From contig NZ_HG322950.1 of the NCBI RefSeq assembly GCF_000689415.1, forward strand, positions 1,612,001 through 1,676,000: DNA of 64,000 nt, in the 5' to 3' direction. Under the pieces are notes generated by a model. It made no database searches. It had not been told where the DNA came from and saw only the letters and a program-made list of their open reading frames with translations. Source of the stretch: Pseudomonas knackmussii B13 (GTDB lineage Bacteria > Pseudomonadota > Gammaproteobacteria > Pseudomonadales > Pseudomonadaceae). The position numbers were made by a program, and so were the translations under genes. Position 1 is the stretch's first letter; the number at the start of each line of letters is the position of its first letter. Positions 52,428 to 61,302 of the stretch are shown in pieces.

Positions 52428-53297
52428 ATGCTGAGCGCCGAACTCAAGGCCTTCTACATGGTTGCCCGCCTGGGCAGCATCACCCAGGCGGCGAAGAAGC
52501 TCGGCCTTAGCCAGCCGACGGTGACCACGCAGATCCGCAACCTGGAAAGCCAGTACGCGGTGGAGCTGTTCTATCGCGGCAGCCGTCGCCTGACGCTGAC
52601 CGAGGAGGGCGTGCGCCTTTTGCCGATGGTCCAGGGGTTGCTGCAGCAGGAGGCGGACATCGAGTTCTACCTGCGCAACTGTGGGCAGATGCAGGGCAGC
52701 CTGCGCATCGGTGCCACTTCGCCCTACTACGTGCTGGGTCTGATCAAGGAGTTCCGCCTGCAGTACCCGCAGATCGAGGTGTCGGTGGAGATCGGCAACT
52801 CGCAGCAGGTGCTGGAATCCCTCTACGAATGCCGCGTCGACCTGGCCGCCTCGTCGCAGCCGGTGGACGACGCCCGGCTGGTCCACCTGGTGCTCGGCCG
52901 CGATCCGCTGGTGCTGGCGGTCCATCGCAGCCACTCGCTGGCAACGCAACGCGCGGTGGCACTCGGCGAGCTGCGCAACCACTGCCTGCTGATGCGCGAG
53001 GCGGGATCGACCACCCGCGAGCTGACCGAGAACCTGCTGCACGAAGCGGGCGTGACGCCGGCGTCGATGCTGGAGATCGGCAGCCGCGAGTCCATCCGCG
53101 AGGCGGTGATCCGCAACCTCGGCGTGAGCATCATCGCCCGCCAGGAAGTGCCGGATAACCCGGAGCTGCGCGTGCTGGAGCTGCAAGGCGCGCCGCTGAT
53201 CACCGAATACCTGTTCTGCCTCAAGGAGCGCCGCCAGGCGCGCTTGACCAGCGCCTTCCTCAGCCTGGCGCGGGAGCGGGCGGAAGGGCTGGAGTAA
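52428..53297 (+). CDS. LysR regulator associated with aminoethylphosphonate catabolism
   Basis: A 289-residue LysR protein with winged HTH (1-60: LGSITQAAKKLGLSQPTVTT) and effector domain (RIGATSPYYVLGLIKEFRLQ onward). It fits the TIGR03339 (phn_lysR) type found beside 2-aminoethylphosphonate genes. The ATG at 52428 gives the normal LysR N terminus; a GTG twelve bases upstream could also serve. The transporter operon follows after a repeat-filled gap, and the wecB-nfr unit is divergent. Confidence 0.82.
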   Translation: MLSAELKAFYMVARLGSITQAAKKLGLSQPTVTTQIRNLESQYAVELFYRGSRRLTLTEEGVRLLPMVQGLLQQEADIEFYLRNCGQMQGSLRIGATSPYYVLGLIKEFRLQYPQIEVSVEIGNSQQVLESLYECRVDLAASSQPVDDARLVHLVLGRDPLVLAVHRSHSLATQRAVALGELRNHCLLMREAGSTTRELTENLLHEAGVTPASMLEIGSRESIREAVIRNLGVSIIARQEVPDNPELRVLELQGAPLITEYLFCLKERRQARLTSAFLSLARERAEGLE

Positions 53298-53323
53298 CGC
53301 CGAGGCCCGGACCTCGCACTCTT

Positions 53324-53541
53324 TGTAGGAGCGGACCTTGTCCGCGAACGGCTTGTCCCGGATGCGCCGGTATACCGGTGTGCTTCCATTCCCTCTCCCC
53401 AACCCTCTCCCGCAAGCGGGAGAGGGGGCTGATCGACGCTTCCCTGTAGGCGCGGAGTCATCCGCGAAATTCCCCGCACCGAGTCCCACCTGTAGGAGCG
53501 CGCCATGCGCGCGATTCGCGGCCATGGGCCGCTCCTACAGG
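53324..53541. repeat. Cluster of REP units and a GC hairpin
   Basis: Single REP units at about 53324-53347, 53445-53468 and a doublet at 53492-53540, plus a strong hairpin CCCTCTCCCGC/GCGGGAGAGGG (53403-53426). No gene is seen in 53298-53728; the promoter of the transporter operon probably lies in 53580-53710. Confidence 0.75.
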
Positions 53542-53728
53542 TGAGCACCGTGCTGTGCCGTGACGTTCGCCAGCCACGAAAATCGCCGTGCCCGCATCCC
53601 AAATCTGCCAATACATCTATTGGCTCAGTTTTCGCCATCGCAACAGTGCGGTCGCATTCGCTCCCTAGCATGACCCCTCATCGAGTCGCGCGGCCCGTCG
53701 CCGTCGGCCAGTTCCATGAGGTCCCGCC

Positions 53729-54790
53729 ATGCACCATTCCCTCTCCACCGGTACCCCGCTGCGGGTGCAGGACATGCACAAGCGCTTCGGCCAGTTCGCC
53801 GCCCTCGACGGCGTGTCGCTGGACGTGAAGGGTGGCGAACTGGTCTGCCTGCTCGGCCCCTCGGGCTGCGGCAAGACCACGCTGCTGCGCTGCATCGCCG
53901 GGCTGGAGCGGCAGGATGGCGGCGTCATCCACATCGGTTCGCGCGATGTCTCGCGCTTGCCGCCGCAGGCTCGCGACTACGGCATCCTGTTCCAGTCCTA
54001 TGCGCTGTTCCCGAACCTCACCGTCGAGCAGAACGTCGCCTACGGCCTGACCGGCGCGAGCCGCGAAGAGGCGCGTCGCCGCGTCGGCGAGATGCTCGAG
54101 CTGGTCGGCCTGGCCGGCAGCGAGAAGAAGTACCCCGGCCAGCTTTCCGGCGGCCAGCAACAGCGCGTGGCCATGGCCCGCGCACTGGCGCCTTCGCCGT
54201 CGCTGCTGCTGCTCGACGAGCCGATGTCGGCCCTCGACGCCCGCGTCCGTGAGCACCTGTGCGGTGAGCTGCGCCAGCTGCAGAAGCGCTTGGGCATCAC
54301 CACGCTGATGGTCACCCACAACCAGGACGAGGCCATGCTGATGGCCGACCGCATCGCCGTGATGAACCACGGCAAGGTCGAGCAGTACGGCACTGCCCAG
54401 GAAATCTACAGCGCACCGGCCACGCCCTTCGTCGCCGAGTTCGTCGGCCAGGGCAACTGGCTGCCCTTCGAGCGCGGCGCCGACGGCCATGCGCGGGTTG
54501 GCGGGCTGAGCCTGCGCCTGCACGGCGAGCGCGCGGCTATCGCCCACGGGCGGATCTTCTGCCGTCCGGAAGCCATCGGCGTGAACCCCACGGTGCACGA
54601 GGAGAACCTGTTCCGCGCCCAGGTGCGCGAGATCACCTTCCTCGGCAACCGCTGCCGCATGAGCTTCGAGCTGAACGAACTGCCCGGCCACGCCCTGCTG
54701 GCGGAGCTGGCGCCCGAGCGCATGCCGCACCTGGCCAGCCCGGACATCTGGGTGTCGCTGCCGCCGCACAGCCTGCAGGTGTTCGCTTGA
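53729..54790 (+). CDS. 2-aminoethylphosphonate-type ABC transporter ATPase
   Basis: A 353-residue ATPase with Walker A GPSGCGKTT (about 43-51), signature LSGGQQQRVAMARAL, Walker B LLLLDEPMSALDA, switch histidine VTHNQDEAM and a C-terminal TOBE-like domain (about 255-353). It belongs to the spermidine/iron/phosphonate (PotA-like) class; TIGR03265 (PhnT2) is the best fit from memory. GAGG precedes the start. The next gene begins one base after its stop. Confidence 0.86.
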   Translation: MHHSLSTGTPLRVQDMHKRFGQFAALDGVSLDVKGGELVCLLGPSGCGKTTLLRCIAGLERQDGGVIHIGSRDVSRLPPQARDYGILFQSYALFPNLTVEQNVAYGLTGASREEARRRVGEMLELVGLAGSEKKYPGQLSGGQQQRVAMARALAPSPSLLLLDEPMSALDARVREHLCGELRQLQKRLGITTLMVTHNQDEAMLMADRIAVMNHGKVEQYGTAQEIYSAPATPFVAEFVGQGNWLPFERGADGHARVGGLSLRLHGERAAIAHGRIFCRPEAIGVNPTVHEENLFRAQVREITFLGNRCRMSFELNELPGHALLAELAPERMPHLASPDIWVSLPPHSLQVFA

Positions 54791-54791
54791 G

Positions 54792-56504
54792 ATGGATGCG
54801 GTGATGAAACACGAGCAGACCCTGGCCGCCGAGCGTGCGCCCAGCGACCTCGGCGACCGCCTGTTCATCCTCGGCGGCAAGCTGCTGTTGCTCGCGCTGC
54901 TGTCCCTGGCGGTGCTGCTGCCGCTGCTGGCGATCTTCTGGCGTGGCTTCAGCGGCACAGCGCAACAGGGCGCGGGCATTGCAGCCATGGCCGAACTGCT
55001 GCGCAGCGCCAACTTCCATTGGCTGCTGGGCAACAGCCTCAAGGTCTCGCTGAGCGTGGCCGCCATCGTGGTGCCGACTGCCTATGTCTTCGCCTATGCG
55101 CTGCAACGCACGCTGATTCCGGCCAAGGGCCTGTGGCGGGGGATTTCCCTGCTGCCGCTGCTGGCGCCGTCGATGCTGCCGGGCATCGCGCTGATCTACC
55201 TGTTCGGCAACCAGGGCCTGCTGCGCAGCTGGGTGCCGGACAACATCTACGGCTTCTGGGGCATCGTCCTCGGCGAGGCCATCTACACCTTCCCGCATGC
55301 GCTGATGATCCTGCTCTCGGCGCTGTCGCTGGCCGATGCGCGCTTGTTCGACGCTGCGTCGAGCATGGGCGCCAGCCCCTGGAAGGCATTCCGCAGCATC
55401 ACCTGGCCGGCTTCGCGGCAGGGCGTGTTCGCTGCCTTCTGCCTGGTCTTCACCCTGACCATCACCGACTTCGGCGTGCCCGTGGTGGTCGGTGGCGACT
55501 ACCAGGTACTGGCCCTGGAAGCCTATAAGGCGGTGGTTGGCCAACAGCAGTTCGGCCGCGGCGCGCAGATCGGCATGCTCCTGCTGCTGCCGGCGATCTT
55601 CAGCTTCGCCGTGGACGCCTGGCTGCGTCGCCGCCAGGGCGACTCGATGAGCGGCCGCGCCCAGGTCTACCAGCCCAAGCCCTCGACCGGTCGCGACCTG
55701 GCCTACCTCGGCGTGGTGCTGGCGGTCAGCGCGGTGATCCTGACGGTGCTGGGCATGGCCGTGTACTCCTCGCTGGTGAAGTTCTGGCCGTACAACCTGT
55801 CGCTGTCGCTCAAGCACTATGCCTTCGAGGAGACCGCTGGCGGCGGCTGGCTGGCCTACCGCAACAGCCTGACGCTGGCGACCTGCACCGCGCTGTTCGG
55901 TGGCGCGCTGATCTTCACCGGCGCCTACCTGCTGGAGAAGACCCGCGAGCAGGCCTGGCTGAACCAGCTGCTGCGCATGCTCTGCTTCGTGCCGATGGCG
56001 GTGCCGGGCCTCGTGCTGGGCCTGGGCTACGTGTTCTTCTTCAACCTGCCGGGCAACCCGCTGCACATCTTCTACGGCAGCATGACCCTGCTGGTGGTCT
56101 GCACCATCGCGCACTACCTGACCACCGCGCAGATGACCGCGACCACCGCGCTGCGCCAGCTCGACGGCGAGTTCGAGGCCGCCGCGCTGTCGCTGAAGAT
56201 GCCGCTGTGGCGCCACTACCTGAAGGTGACCCTGCCGATCTGCCTGCCGGCGCTGCTGGACATCGTCCGCTACCTGTTCGTCGCGGCCATGACCACGGTT
56301 TCGGCGGCGATCTTCCTCTACAGCCCGGACAGCATCCTCGCCGCGGTGGCGGTGCTGAACATGGACGACTCCGGCAACGTCGGCGGCGCCGCCGCCATGT
56401 CCACCCTGATCCTGCTTACTTCGGCCGCCGCCTCGCTGCTGCTGGCCCTGGCCTCGCGCGGCCTGTTGCGCCGCTCGCAGGCCTGGCGCCAGCCCGGCCA
56501 CTGA
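54792..56504 (+). CDS. 2-aminoethylphosphonate-type ABC transporter permease, fused double permease
   Basis: A 570-residue protein holding two permease units in one chain: about residues 25-275 with EAA loop ARLFDAASSMGASPWKAFRS, and about 310-570 with LDGEFEAAALSLKMPLWRHY. Some twelve membrane segments. This is the PhnU2-type fusion (TIGR03262) and resembles the FbpB iron permeases. It follows the ATPase gene directly. The two halves form the complete channel without another subunit. Confidence 0.87.
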   Translation: MDAVMKHEQTLAAERAPSDLGDRLFILGGKLLLLALLSLAVLLPLLAIFWRGFSGTAQQGAGIAAMAELLRSANFHWLLGNSLKVSLSVAAIVVPTAYVFAYALQRTLIPAKGLWRGISLLPLLAPSMLPGIALIYLFGNQGLLRSWVPDNIYGFWGIVLGEAIYTFPHALMILLSALSLADARLFDAASSMGASPWKAFRSITWPASRQGVFAAFCLVFTLTITDFGVPVVVGGDYQVLALEAYKAVVGQQQFGRGAQIGMLLLLPAIFSFAVDAWLRRRQGDSMSGRAQVYQPKPSTGRDLAYLGVVLAVSAVILTVLGMAVYSSLVKFWPYNLSLSLKHYAFEETAGGGWLAYRNSLTLATCTALFGGALIFTGAYLLEKTREQAWLNQLLRMLCFVPMAVPGLVLGLGYVFFFNLPGNPLHIFYGSMTLLVVCTIAHYLTTAQMTATTALRQLDGEFEAAALSLKMPLWRHYLKVTLPICLPALLDIVRYLFVAAMTTVSAAIFLYSPDSILAAVAVLNMDDSGNVGGAAAMSTLILLTSAAASLLLALASRGLLRRSQAWRQPGH

Positions 56505-56567
56505 TTTCCCTGTTGTTGCACTGACCGTCGTCCCTGCGAAAGCACCCGTTGTCCCCGCGAACGCACC

Positions 56568-56595
56568 CGTCATCCCCGCGAACGCGGGGACCCAG
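56568..56595. repeat. Palindromic intergenic repeat (copy 2)
   Basis: Reverse complement of the repeat at 7359-7386. A partial copy (TCCCCGCGAACGCACCC, about 56552-56568) directly precedes it. It lies between the permease and binding-protein genes, where an mRNA hairpin could set differential expression. Confidence 0.8.
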
Positions 56596-56614
56596 TAAAT
56601 AAAAGGAGCGCACC

Positions 56615-57637
56615 ATGTTCAAACGTCTCGCCCTCGCCACTGCCGTACTCGCCGGTACCAGCCTGCACGCCAGCGCCGCCACCGAACTGACCGTCTACAC
56701 CGCGCTCGAGCCGGAACAACTGACCGCCTACAAGCAGGCCTTCGAGAAGCAGAACCCGGACGTCGAGATCAAGTGGGTGCGCGACTCCACCGGCATCGTC
56801 ACCGCCAAGCTGCTGGCCGAGAAGGATCGTCCGCAGGCCGACGCGGTCTGGGGCCTGGCCGCTTCCAGCCTGGCGATCCTCGACCAGCAGGGCATGCTCG
56901 ACAAATACGCGCCCAAGACCCTTGCTGCGATCGGCCCGAACTACCGTGACCCGGCCAATCCGCCGGCGTGGGTGGGCATGGACGTGTGGGCCGCGACCAT
57001 CTGCTTCAACACCGCCGAGGCCGAGAAACAGGGCCTGCCCAAGCCGACCAGCTGGCAGGACCTGACCAAGCCGGAATACAAGGGCAAGATCGTCATGCCG
57101 AACCCGGCTTCCTCGGGCACCGGCTTCCTCGACGTCTCCGCCTGGCTGCAGACCTTCGGCGAGAAGAACGGCTGGGGCTACATGGACAAGCTGCACGAGA
57201 ATATCGGCCAGTACGTCCACTCCGGTTCCAAGCCGTGCAAGCTGGCCGCCGCCGGCGAGTTCCCGATCGGCATCTCCTTCGAGTACCCGGCCATCCAGCT
57301 CAAGCGCCAGGGCGCGCCGCTGGACATCATCCTGCCGAAGGAAGGCCTGGGCTGGGAGATCGAGGCCACCGGCATCATCAAGGGCACTCCGCACCTGGAC
57401 GCGGCGAAGAAACTTGCCGACTTCTCCGCCAGCCCCGCGGCCATGGACCTGTACAAGGAAAACTTCGCCGTGCTGGCCCAGCCGGGCATCGCCAAGCCGC
57501 AGGCCGAGCTGCCGGCGGACTACGAGCAGCACCTGATCAAGAACGACTTCGCCTGGGCCTCGAAGAACCGCGACAACATCCTCAACGAATGGCGCAAGCG
57601 CTACGACGGCAAGTCGGAGAAGGTCGCCCAGCAGTAA
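56615..57637 (+). CDS. 2-aminoethylphosphonate-type ABC transporter substrate-binding protein
   Basis: A 340-residue periplasmic binding protein (iron/phosphonate class, SBP_bac_6 type) with signal peptide MFKRLALATAVLAGTSLHAS, then ELTVYTALEPEQLTAYKQAF, KGKIVMPNPASSGTGFLDVS and GISFEYPAIQLKRQG. This fits PhnS2 (TIGR03261). AAAAGGAG precedes the start. Iron-binding homologs carry a tyrosine pair that I do not see here, supporting a phosphonate-type ligand. Confidence 0.84.
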   Translation: MFKRLALATAVLAGTSLHASAATELTVYTALEPEQLTAYKQAFEKQNPDVEIKWVRDSTGIVTAKLLAEKDRPQADAVWGLAASSLAILDQQGMLDKYAPKTLAAIGPNYRDPANPPAWVGMDVWAATICFNTAEAEKQGLPKPTSWQDLTKPEYKGKIVMPNPASSGTGFLDVSAWLQTFGEKNGWGYMDKLHENIGQYVHSGSKPCKLAAAGEFPIGISFEYPAIQLKRQGAPLDIILPKEGLGWEIEATGIIKGTPHLDAAKKLADFSASPAAMDLYKENFAVLAQPGIAKPQAELPADYEQHLIKNDFAWASKNRDNILNEWRKRYDGKSEKVAQQ

Positions 57638-57774
57638 CCCCGCGTTCGCCCATGACCGGCCCCTCGCCGACGGCGGGGGGATTTGTCGGCAGGACGGTGC
57701 GCTAGCGCCGCCCACCCCTCGCCAGCGGCGGGCGGGCCGGTCCGGGCCTTTTTCGCTTGCAAGGATTTCCCGCC

Positions 57775-58905
57775 ATGAATCACCCGCACAGCGACGTCGC
57801 CATCGTCGGCGCCGGCATCCTCGGTCTTTCCCATGCCTATGCCGCGGCCCGTCGCGGCTTGCGTGTTTCCGTCTTCGAACGCAGCGCCACGCCGCTGGGC
57901 GCCTCGGTGCGCAACTTCGGCCAGGCGCTGGTCGGTGGCCAGCCGCCGGGCCCGATGCTGGAGCTGGCGCGGGCCAGCCGGCCGCTGTGGGCCGAATGGG
58001 CCGAGCGCGCCGGTTTTTCCATCCGCCGTAACGGTTCGCTGCTGTTCGCCCGTACCGAAGCCGAGGAAGCGCTGCTGGAAGCCTTCATCGCCGGCCGCGC
58101 GAAGACCCACGGCTACCGCGCCGAACTGCTGCGCGGCGCCGCGCTGGATGAGCTCTATGACGGCGCCTTCAGCAAGCACCGCGCAGCCCTGCACAGCCTC
58201 GACGACCAGCAGCTGTATTCCCGCGAGGCGCTGCCCGCGCTGATCGACTGGCTGCGTCGCGAGCACGACGTGCAGTTCCATTTCTCCACGCTGGTTCGCG
58301 ACATCGAACCGGGCGTGTTGCGCACCACTGCCGGCGAATTCCGCGCCGGGCACATCGTGGTTTGCTCGGGCCACGACTACCAGACGCTGCTGGCCGAGCA
58401 GATGGCCGTGCTCAAGCCTCAGGTCTGCCGCTTGCAGATGCTGCGCGCCCGCGCCGAGCGCGACATCGGCCTGGGCCACGCGGTACTCACCGGCCTGAGC
58501 TGCGTGCATTACGGCGCCTTCGCCGAGCTGCCGGAGGCCGAGGCTATTCGCCAGCAGATCCTGCGCGAGGCGCCGGAGCTGGACACCTACGGCATTCACC
58601 TGCTGATCAGCCCGACGCCGCACGGCGAGCTGATCATCGGCGATTCCCACGATTACGGCAGCGATGCCTCGCCGTTCAACGCCGAAGCGGTGGACCGCCT
58701 GATGCTCGAACTGGCCGAGGACACCCTGGGCATGCGCGTCGAGGTGCTCGAACGCTGGCAGGGCGTGTACGGCGCACGCGGGCCGGCGCCGTTCTCGCAG
58801 CTGGCGATCGAGCCGGGGATCAGCGCGGTGCTGATGCACACCGGCGTCGGCATGAGCGTGGGCCCGGCGCTGGGCGAACGAACCATCGCCGGGCTGTTCG
58901 GCTAA
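57775..58905 (+). CDS. FAD-dependent oxidoreductase, phosphonate-cluster type (TIGR03364)
   Basis: A 376-residue DAO-family flavoprotein: dinucleotide-binding motif VGAGILGLSHAYAAARRGL at about residues 11-29, RNFGQALVGGQPPGPMLELA, and a C-terminal GVGMSVGPALGERTIAGLFG. TIGR03364 proteins occur with 2-aminoethylphosphonate genes and related enzymes oxidise aminoethylphosphonate or its N-methyl form to phosphonoacetaldehyde. The start at 57775 has AAGGA; the TTG at 57757 is rejected. Probably a catabolic partner of the transporter. Confidence 0.82.
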   Translation: MNHPHSDVAIVGAGILGLSHAYAAARRGLRVSVFERSATPLGASVRNFGQALVGGQPPGPMLELARASRPLWAEWAERAGFSIRRNGSLLFARTEAEEALLEAFIAGRAKTHGYRAELLRGAALDELYDGAFSKHRAALHSLDDQQLYSREALPALIDWLRREHDVQFHFSTLVRDIEPGVLRTTAGEFRAGHIVVCSGHDYQTLLAEQMAVLKPQVCRLQMLRARAERDIGLGHAVLTGLSCVHYGAFAELPEAEAIRQQILREAPELDTYGIHLLISPTPHGELIIGDSHDYGSDASPFNAEAVDRLMLELAEDTLGMRVEVLERWQGVYGARGPAPFSQLAIEPGISAVLMHTGVGMSVGPALGERTIAGLFG

Positions 58906-59004
58906 GGCCGCTGTCATCGCCCTGTCACCGGACAGTCATGCCGATCTGTTAAGCAGGAAGGCCGCCGGCCCGGCCCAGGGCGATGCCACTTTCAGCGAGC
59001 GCGC

Positions 59005-60024
59005 ATGAACCAACGCTTTGCCCAGGACCCCTGGGATTCCGACCTGTTCGGGTTGCTCTACGGTTACCGCTTCCGCCCCGGCGAGCGCGGCCAGGAGCTG
59101 GACTCCAATGCCGCGCTGCGCTGGCTGGCGGCGCCGGGGGAGGGCGAGGAATTCGTCTGGTTGCACCTGAACCTCGCCCATGTCGCCTGCGAGCGCTGGA
59201 TGAAGTCGAACCTGGACCTGCCGGATACCTTTTTCGAAACCCTGCGCGAAGGCTCGCGCTCGACACGCATCGAGCACGTCGACGGGGCGCTGCTCGCGGT
59301 AGTCAACGACGTGGTGTTCAACTTTGGCAGCGTCTCGTCGGACGTGGCGACACTCTGGGTCTGCGCGCGTAGCCGTCTGCTGATCACCGCGCGCATGCAG
59401 CCGCTGCGCTCGGTGGATCGCCTGCGTTCCTCGGTGCGCCATGGCGAAAGCTTTGGCTCGCCGGTGGAGCTGCTGGTGCATCTGCTGCGCGACCAGGGCG
59501 ACATCCTTACCCAGATCGTCCGCGAGACCACTGTCGGCGTAGACAACATCGAGGACCGCCTGCTGTCGCAGAACCTCTCCGACAACCGCGCCGACCTAGG
59601 CGCCATGCGTCGCGTGCTGGTGCGCCTGCAACGCCTGCTGGCGCTGGAGCCGAGCTCGCTGCTGCGCCTGCTGAACCGGCCGCCACGCTGGCTGAAGGAG
59701 GCTGACGTACTCGACCTGCGCGAGGCCACCGAGGAGTTCTCCCTGGTGATCAACGACCTCACCGCGCTGGGCGAACGCATCAAGCTGCTGCAGGAAGAGA
59801 TCGCCGCGCAGATCAACGAGCAGAGCAACCGCACCCTGTTCACCCTCACGGTGGTCACGGTGCTGGCGCTGCCGATCAACATAGTCGCCGGCTTTTTTGG
59901 CATGAACGTCGGTGGCATCCCGCTGGCCAGCGATCCGCACGGTTTCTGGGTGCTGGTGATGCTGGTGGCGAGCTTCACCCTGCTGGCCTGGCGCTGGGCC
60001 TTCCGCAAGCGCGACGACGCCTGA
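59005..60024 (+). CDS. CorA/ZntB-family divalent cation transporter
   Basis: A 339-residue CorA superfamily protein: soluble N-terminal domain, long helix, and two C-terminal membrane segments (about 280-300 and 312-332). The signature at the end of the first segment reads GFFGMNVGGIPL, a GMN loop followed by VGGIP rather than the M-P-E loop of true CorA, which fits ZntB-type zinc transporters. Hence cation preference is probably zinc or a mixed one. No gene partner; ppk2 follows after 81 bases. Confidence 0.85.
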   Translation: MNQRFAQDPWDSDLFGLLYGYRFRPGERGQELDSNAALRWLAAPGEGEEFVWLHLNLAHVACERWMKSNLDLPDTFFETLREGSRSTRIEHVDGALLAVVNDVVFNFGSVSSDVATLWVCARSRLLITARMQPLRSVDRLRSSVRHGESFGSPVELLVHLLRDQGDILTQIVRETTVGVDNIEDRLLSQNLSDNRADLGAMRRVLVRLQRLLALEPSSLLRLLNRPPRWLKEADVLDLREATEEFSLVINDLTALGERIKLLQEEIAAQINEQSNRTLFTLTVVTVLALPINIVAGFFGMNVGGIPLASDPHGFWVLVMLVASFTLLAWRWAFRKRDDA

Positions 60025-60105
60025 CCGGCGCTCGATCCGTCACCGGCCTGACATCGGGTTCTACTAGGCTGAAAGTAAGAAATTTCCTACTTGCGAGGTG
60101 CCGCC

Positions 60106-61027
60106 ATGACCTTGATCGATGAAAGCCTGATGCACCGCATCCACAGCGAATTGCTCGACCAGAGCGACGAAGAGCTGGAGCTGGAGCTGCTGGAAGACAT
60201 GCGCAGCCTCGACGCGCTGTTCGATGAGCACATTCCCGACGACGATGAGGAAAAGAACGCCCGGCGCCGCTACTTCCGCGAGCTGTTCCGCCTGCAAGGC
60301 GAGCTGGTGAAGCTGCAGAGCTGGGTGGTGAAGAGCGGGCACAAGGTGGTGATTCTTTTCGAAGGCCGCGACGCGGCGGGCAAGGGGGGTGTGATCAAGC
60401 GCATCACCCAGCGCCTCAACCCGCGCGTGTGCCGGGTCGCCGCGCTGCCCGCGCCGAACGACCGCGAACAGACCCAGTGGTACTTCCAGCGCTACGTCTC
60501 GCACCTGCCGGCGGCGGGGGAGATCGTGCTGTTCGACCGCAGCTGGTACAACCGCGCCGGGGTCGAGCGGGTGATGGGCTTTTGCAGCGACGAGCAGTAC
60601 GAGGAGTTCTTCCGCAGCGTGCCGGAGTTCGAGCGCATGCTGGCGCGTTCGGGCATCCAGCTGATCAAGTACTGGGTTCTCGATCAGCGACGACGAGCAG
60701 CACCTGCGCTTCCTCAGCCGCATCCACGACCCGCTCAAGCAGTGGAAGCTCAGCCCCATGGACCTGGAGTCGCGGCGGCGCTGGGAGGCCTACACCAAGG
60801 CCAAGGAAATCATGCTCGAACGCACCCACATCAAGGAGGCGCCCTGGTGGGTGGTGCAGGCCGACGACAAGAAGCGCGCGCGGCTGAACTGCATCCACCA
60901 CCTGCTCGGGCAGATTCCCTACGAGGACATCGAGCACCCGGCGGTGCAGCTGCCGGCACGGCAGCGCAACAAGGACTACGTGCGCATCCCGACGCCGAAG
61001 CAAATGATGGTGCCGGAGGTTTATTGA
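60106..61027 (+). pseudogene. ppk2: Polyphosphate kinase 2 (PPK2), single-base frameshift
   Basis: Enzyme transferring phosphate between polyphosphate and nucleoside diphosphates. The first frame has Walker A-like GRDAAGKGGVIKRI and VLFDRSWYNRAGVERVM, up to GIQLIKYW. The text tactgggttctcgatcagcg has one G too many: with TGG instead of TGGG (60674-60676) it reads Y-W-F-S-I-S-D-D-E-Q-H-L. The rest (MDLESRRRWEAYTKAKEIML, then VRIPTPKQMMVPEVY) is intact to 61027, giving a normal 306-residue protein. GAGGTG precedes the ATG. Sequencing error or very recent mutation. Confidence 0.88.
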
Positions 61028-61067
61028 TTGCGGTCCGCGCTCGTCGATTACGGGCACGGTGCTTTTC

Positions 61068-61143
61068 GTAGGAGCGAGCTTGCTCGCGAACAGGCCTGCG
61101 ACGGCGTGGCCGGTAAGAGGTTCGCGAGCAAGCTCGCTCCTAC
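61068..61143. repeat. REP inverted doublet after ppk2
   Basis: Arms 61068-61091 and 61120-61143 are perfect reverse complements and identical in sequence to the doublet at 3961-4026, with a different spacer. Confidence 0.9.
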
Positions 61144-61187
61144 ATTTAGAGGCGTCCGGATCAGCCGTGGTAATGGCGATTAGCGCG

Positions 61188-61228
61188 GTGTAGCGGCGTA
61201 CAACCGCGAACGGTTGTACGCCCTACGC
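61188..61228. repeat. 41-base dispersed palindrome (copy 2)
   Basis: One base differs from the copy at 7533-7573. Here it lies upstream of the PiT gene rather than at a gene end. Confidence 0.8.
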
Positions 61229-61302
61229 CAACTCCCGGGACATGAATTGTCACACTCGCCGCGCATGCTGGCGCGGTCATCTCCCGCAAGCAGGACTGCC
61301 GC

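Noticed and set aside
53324..53541. Series of similar repeats considered as a CRISPR array
   Set aside because: Units are inverted, of uneven spacing and match the REP family; no cas genes and no regular spacers.
57640..57770. GC-rich repeats after the phosphonate binding-protein gene as a terminator
   Set aside because: Several partial stems can be drawn and a T run exists at 57749-57753, but no single clean hairpin leads into it.
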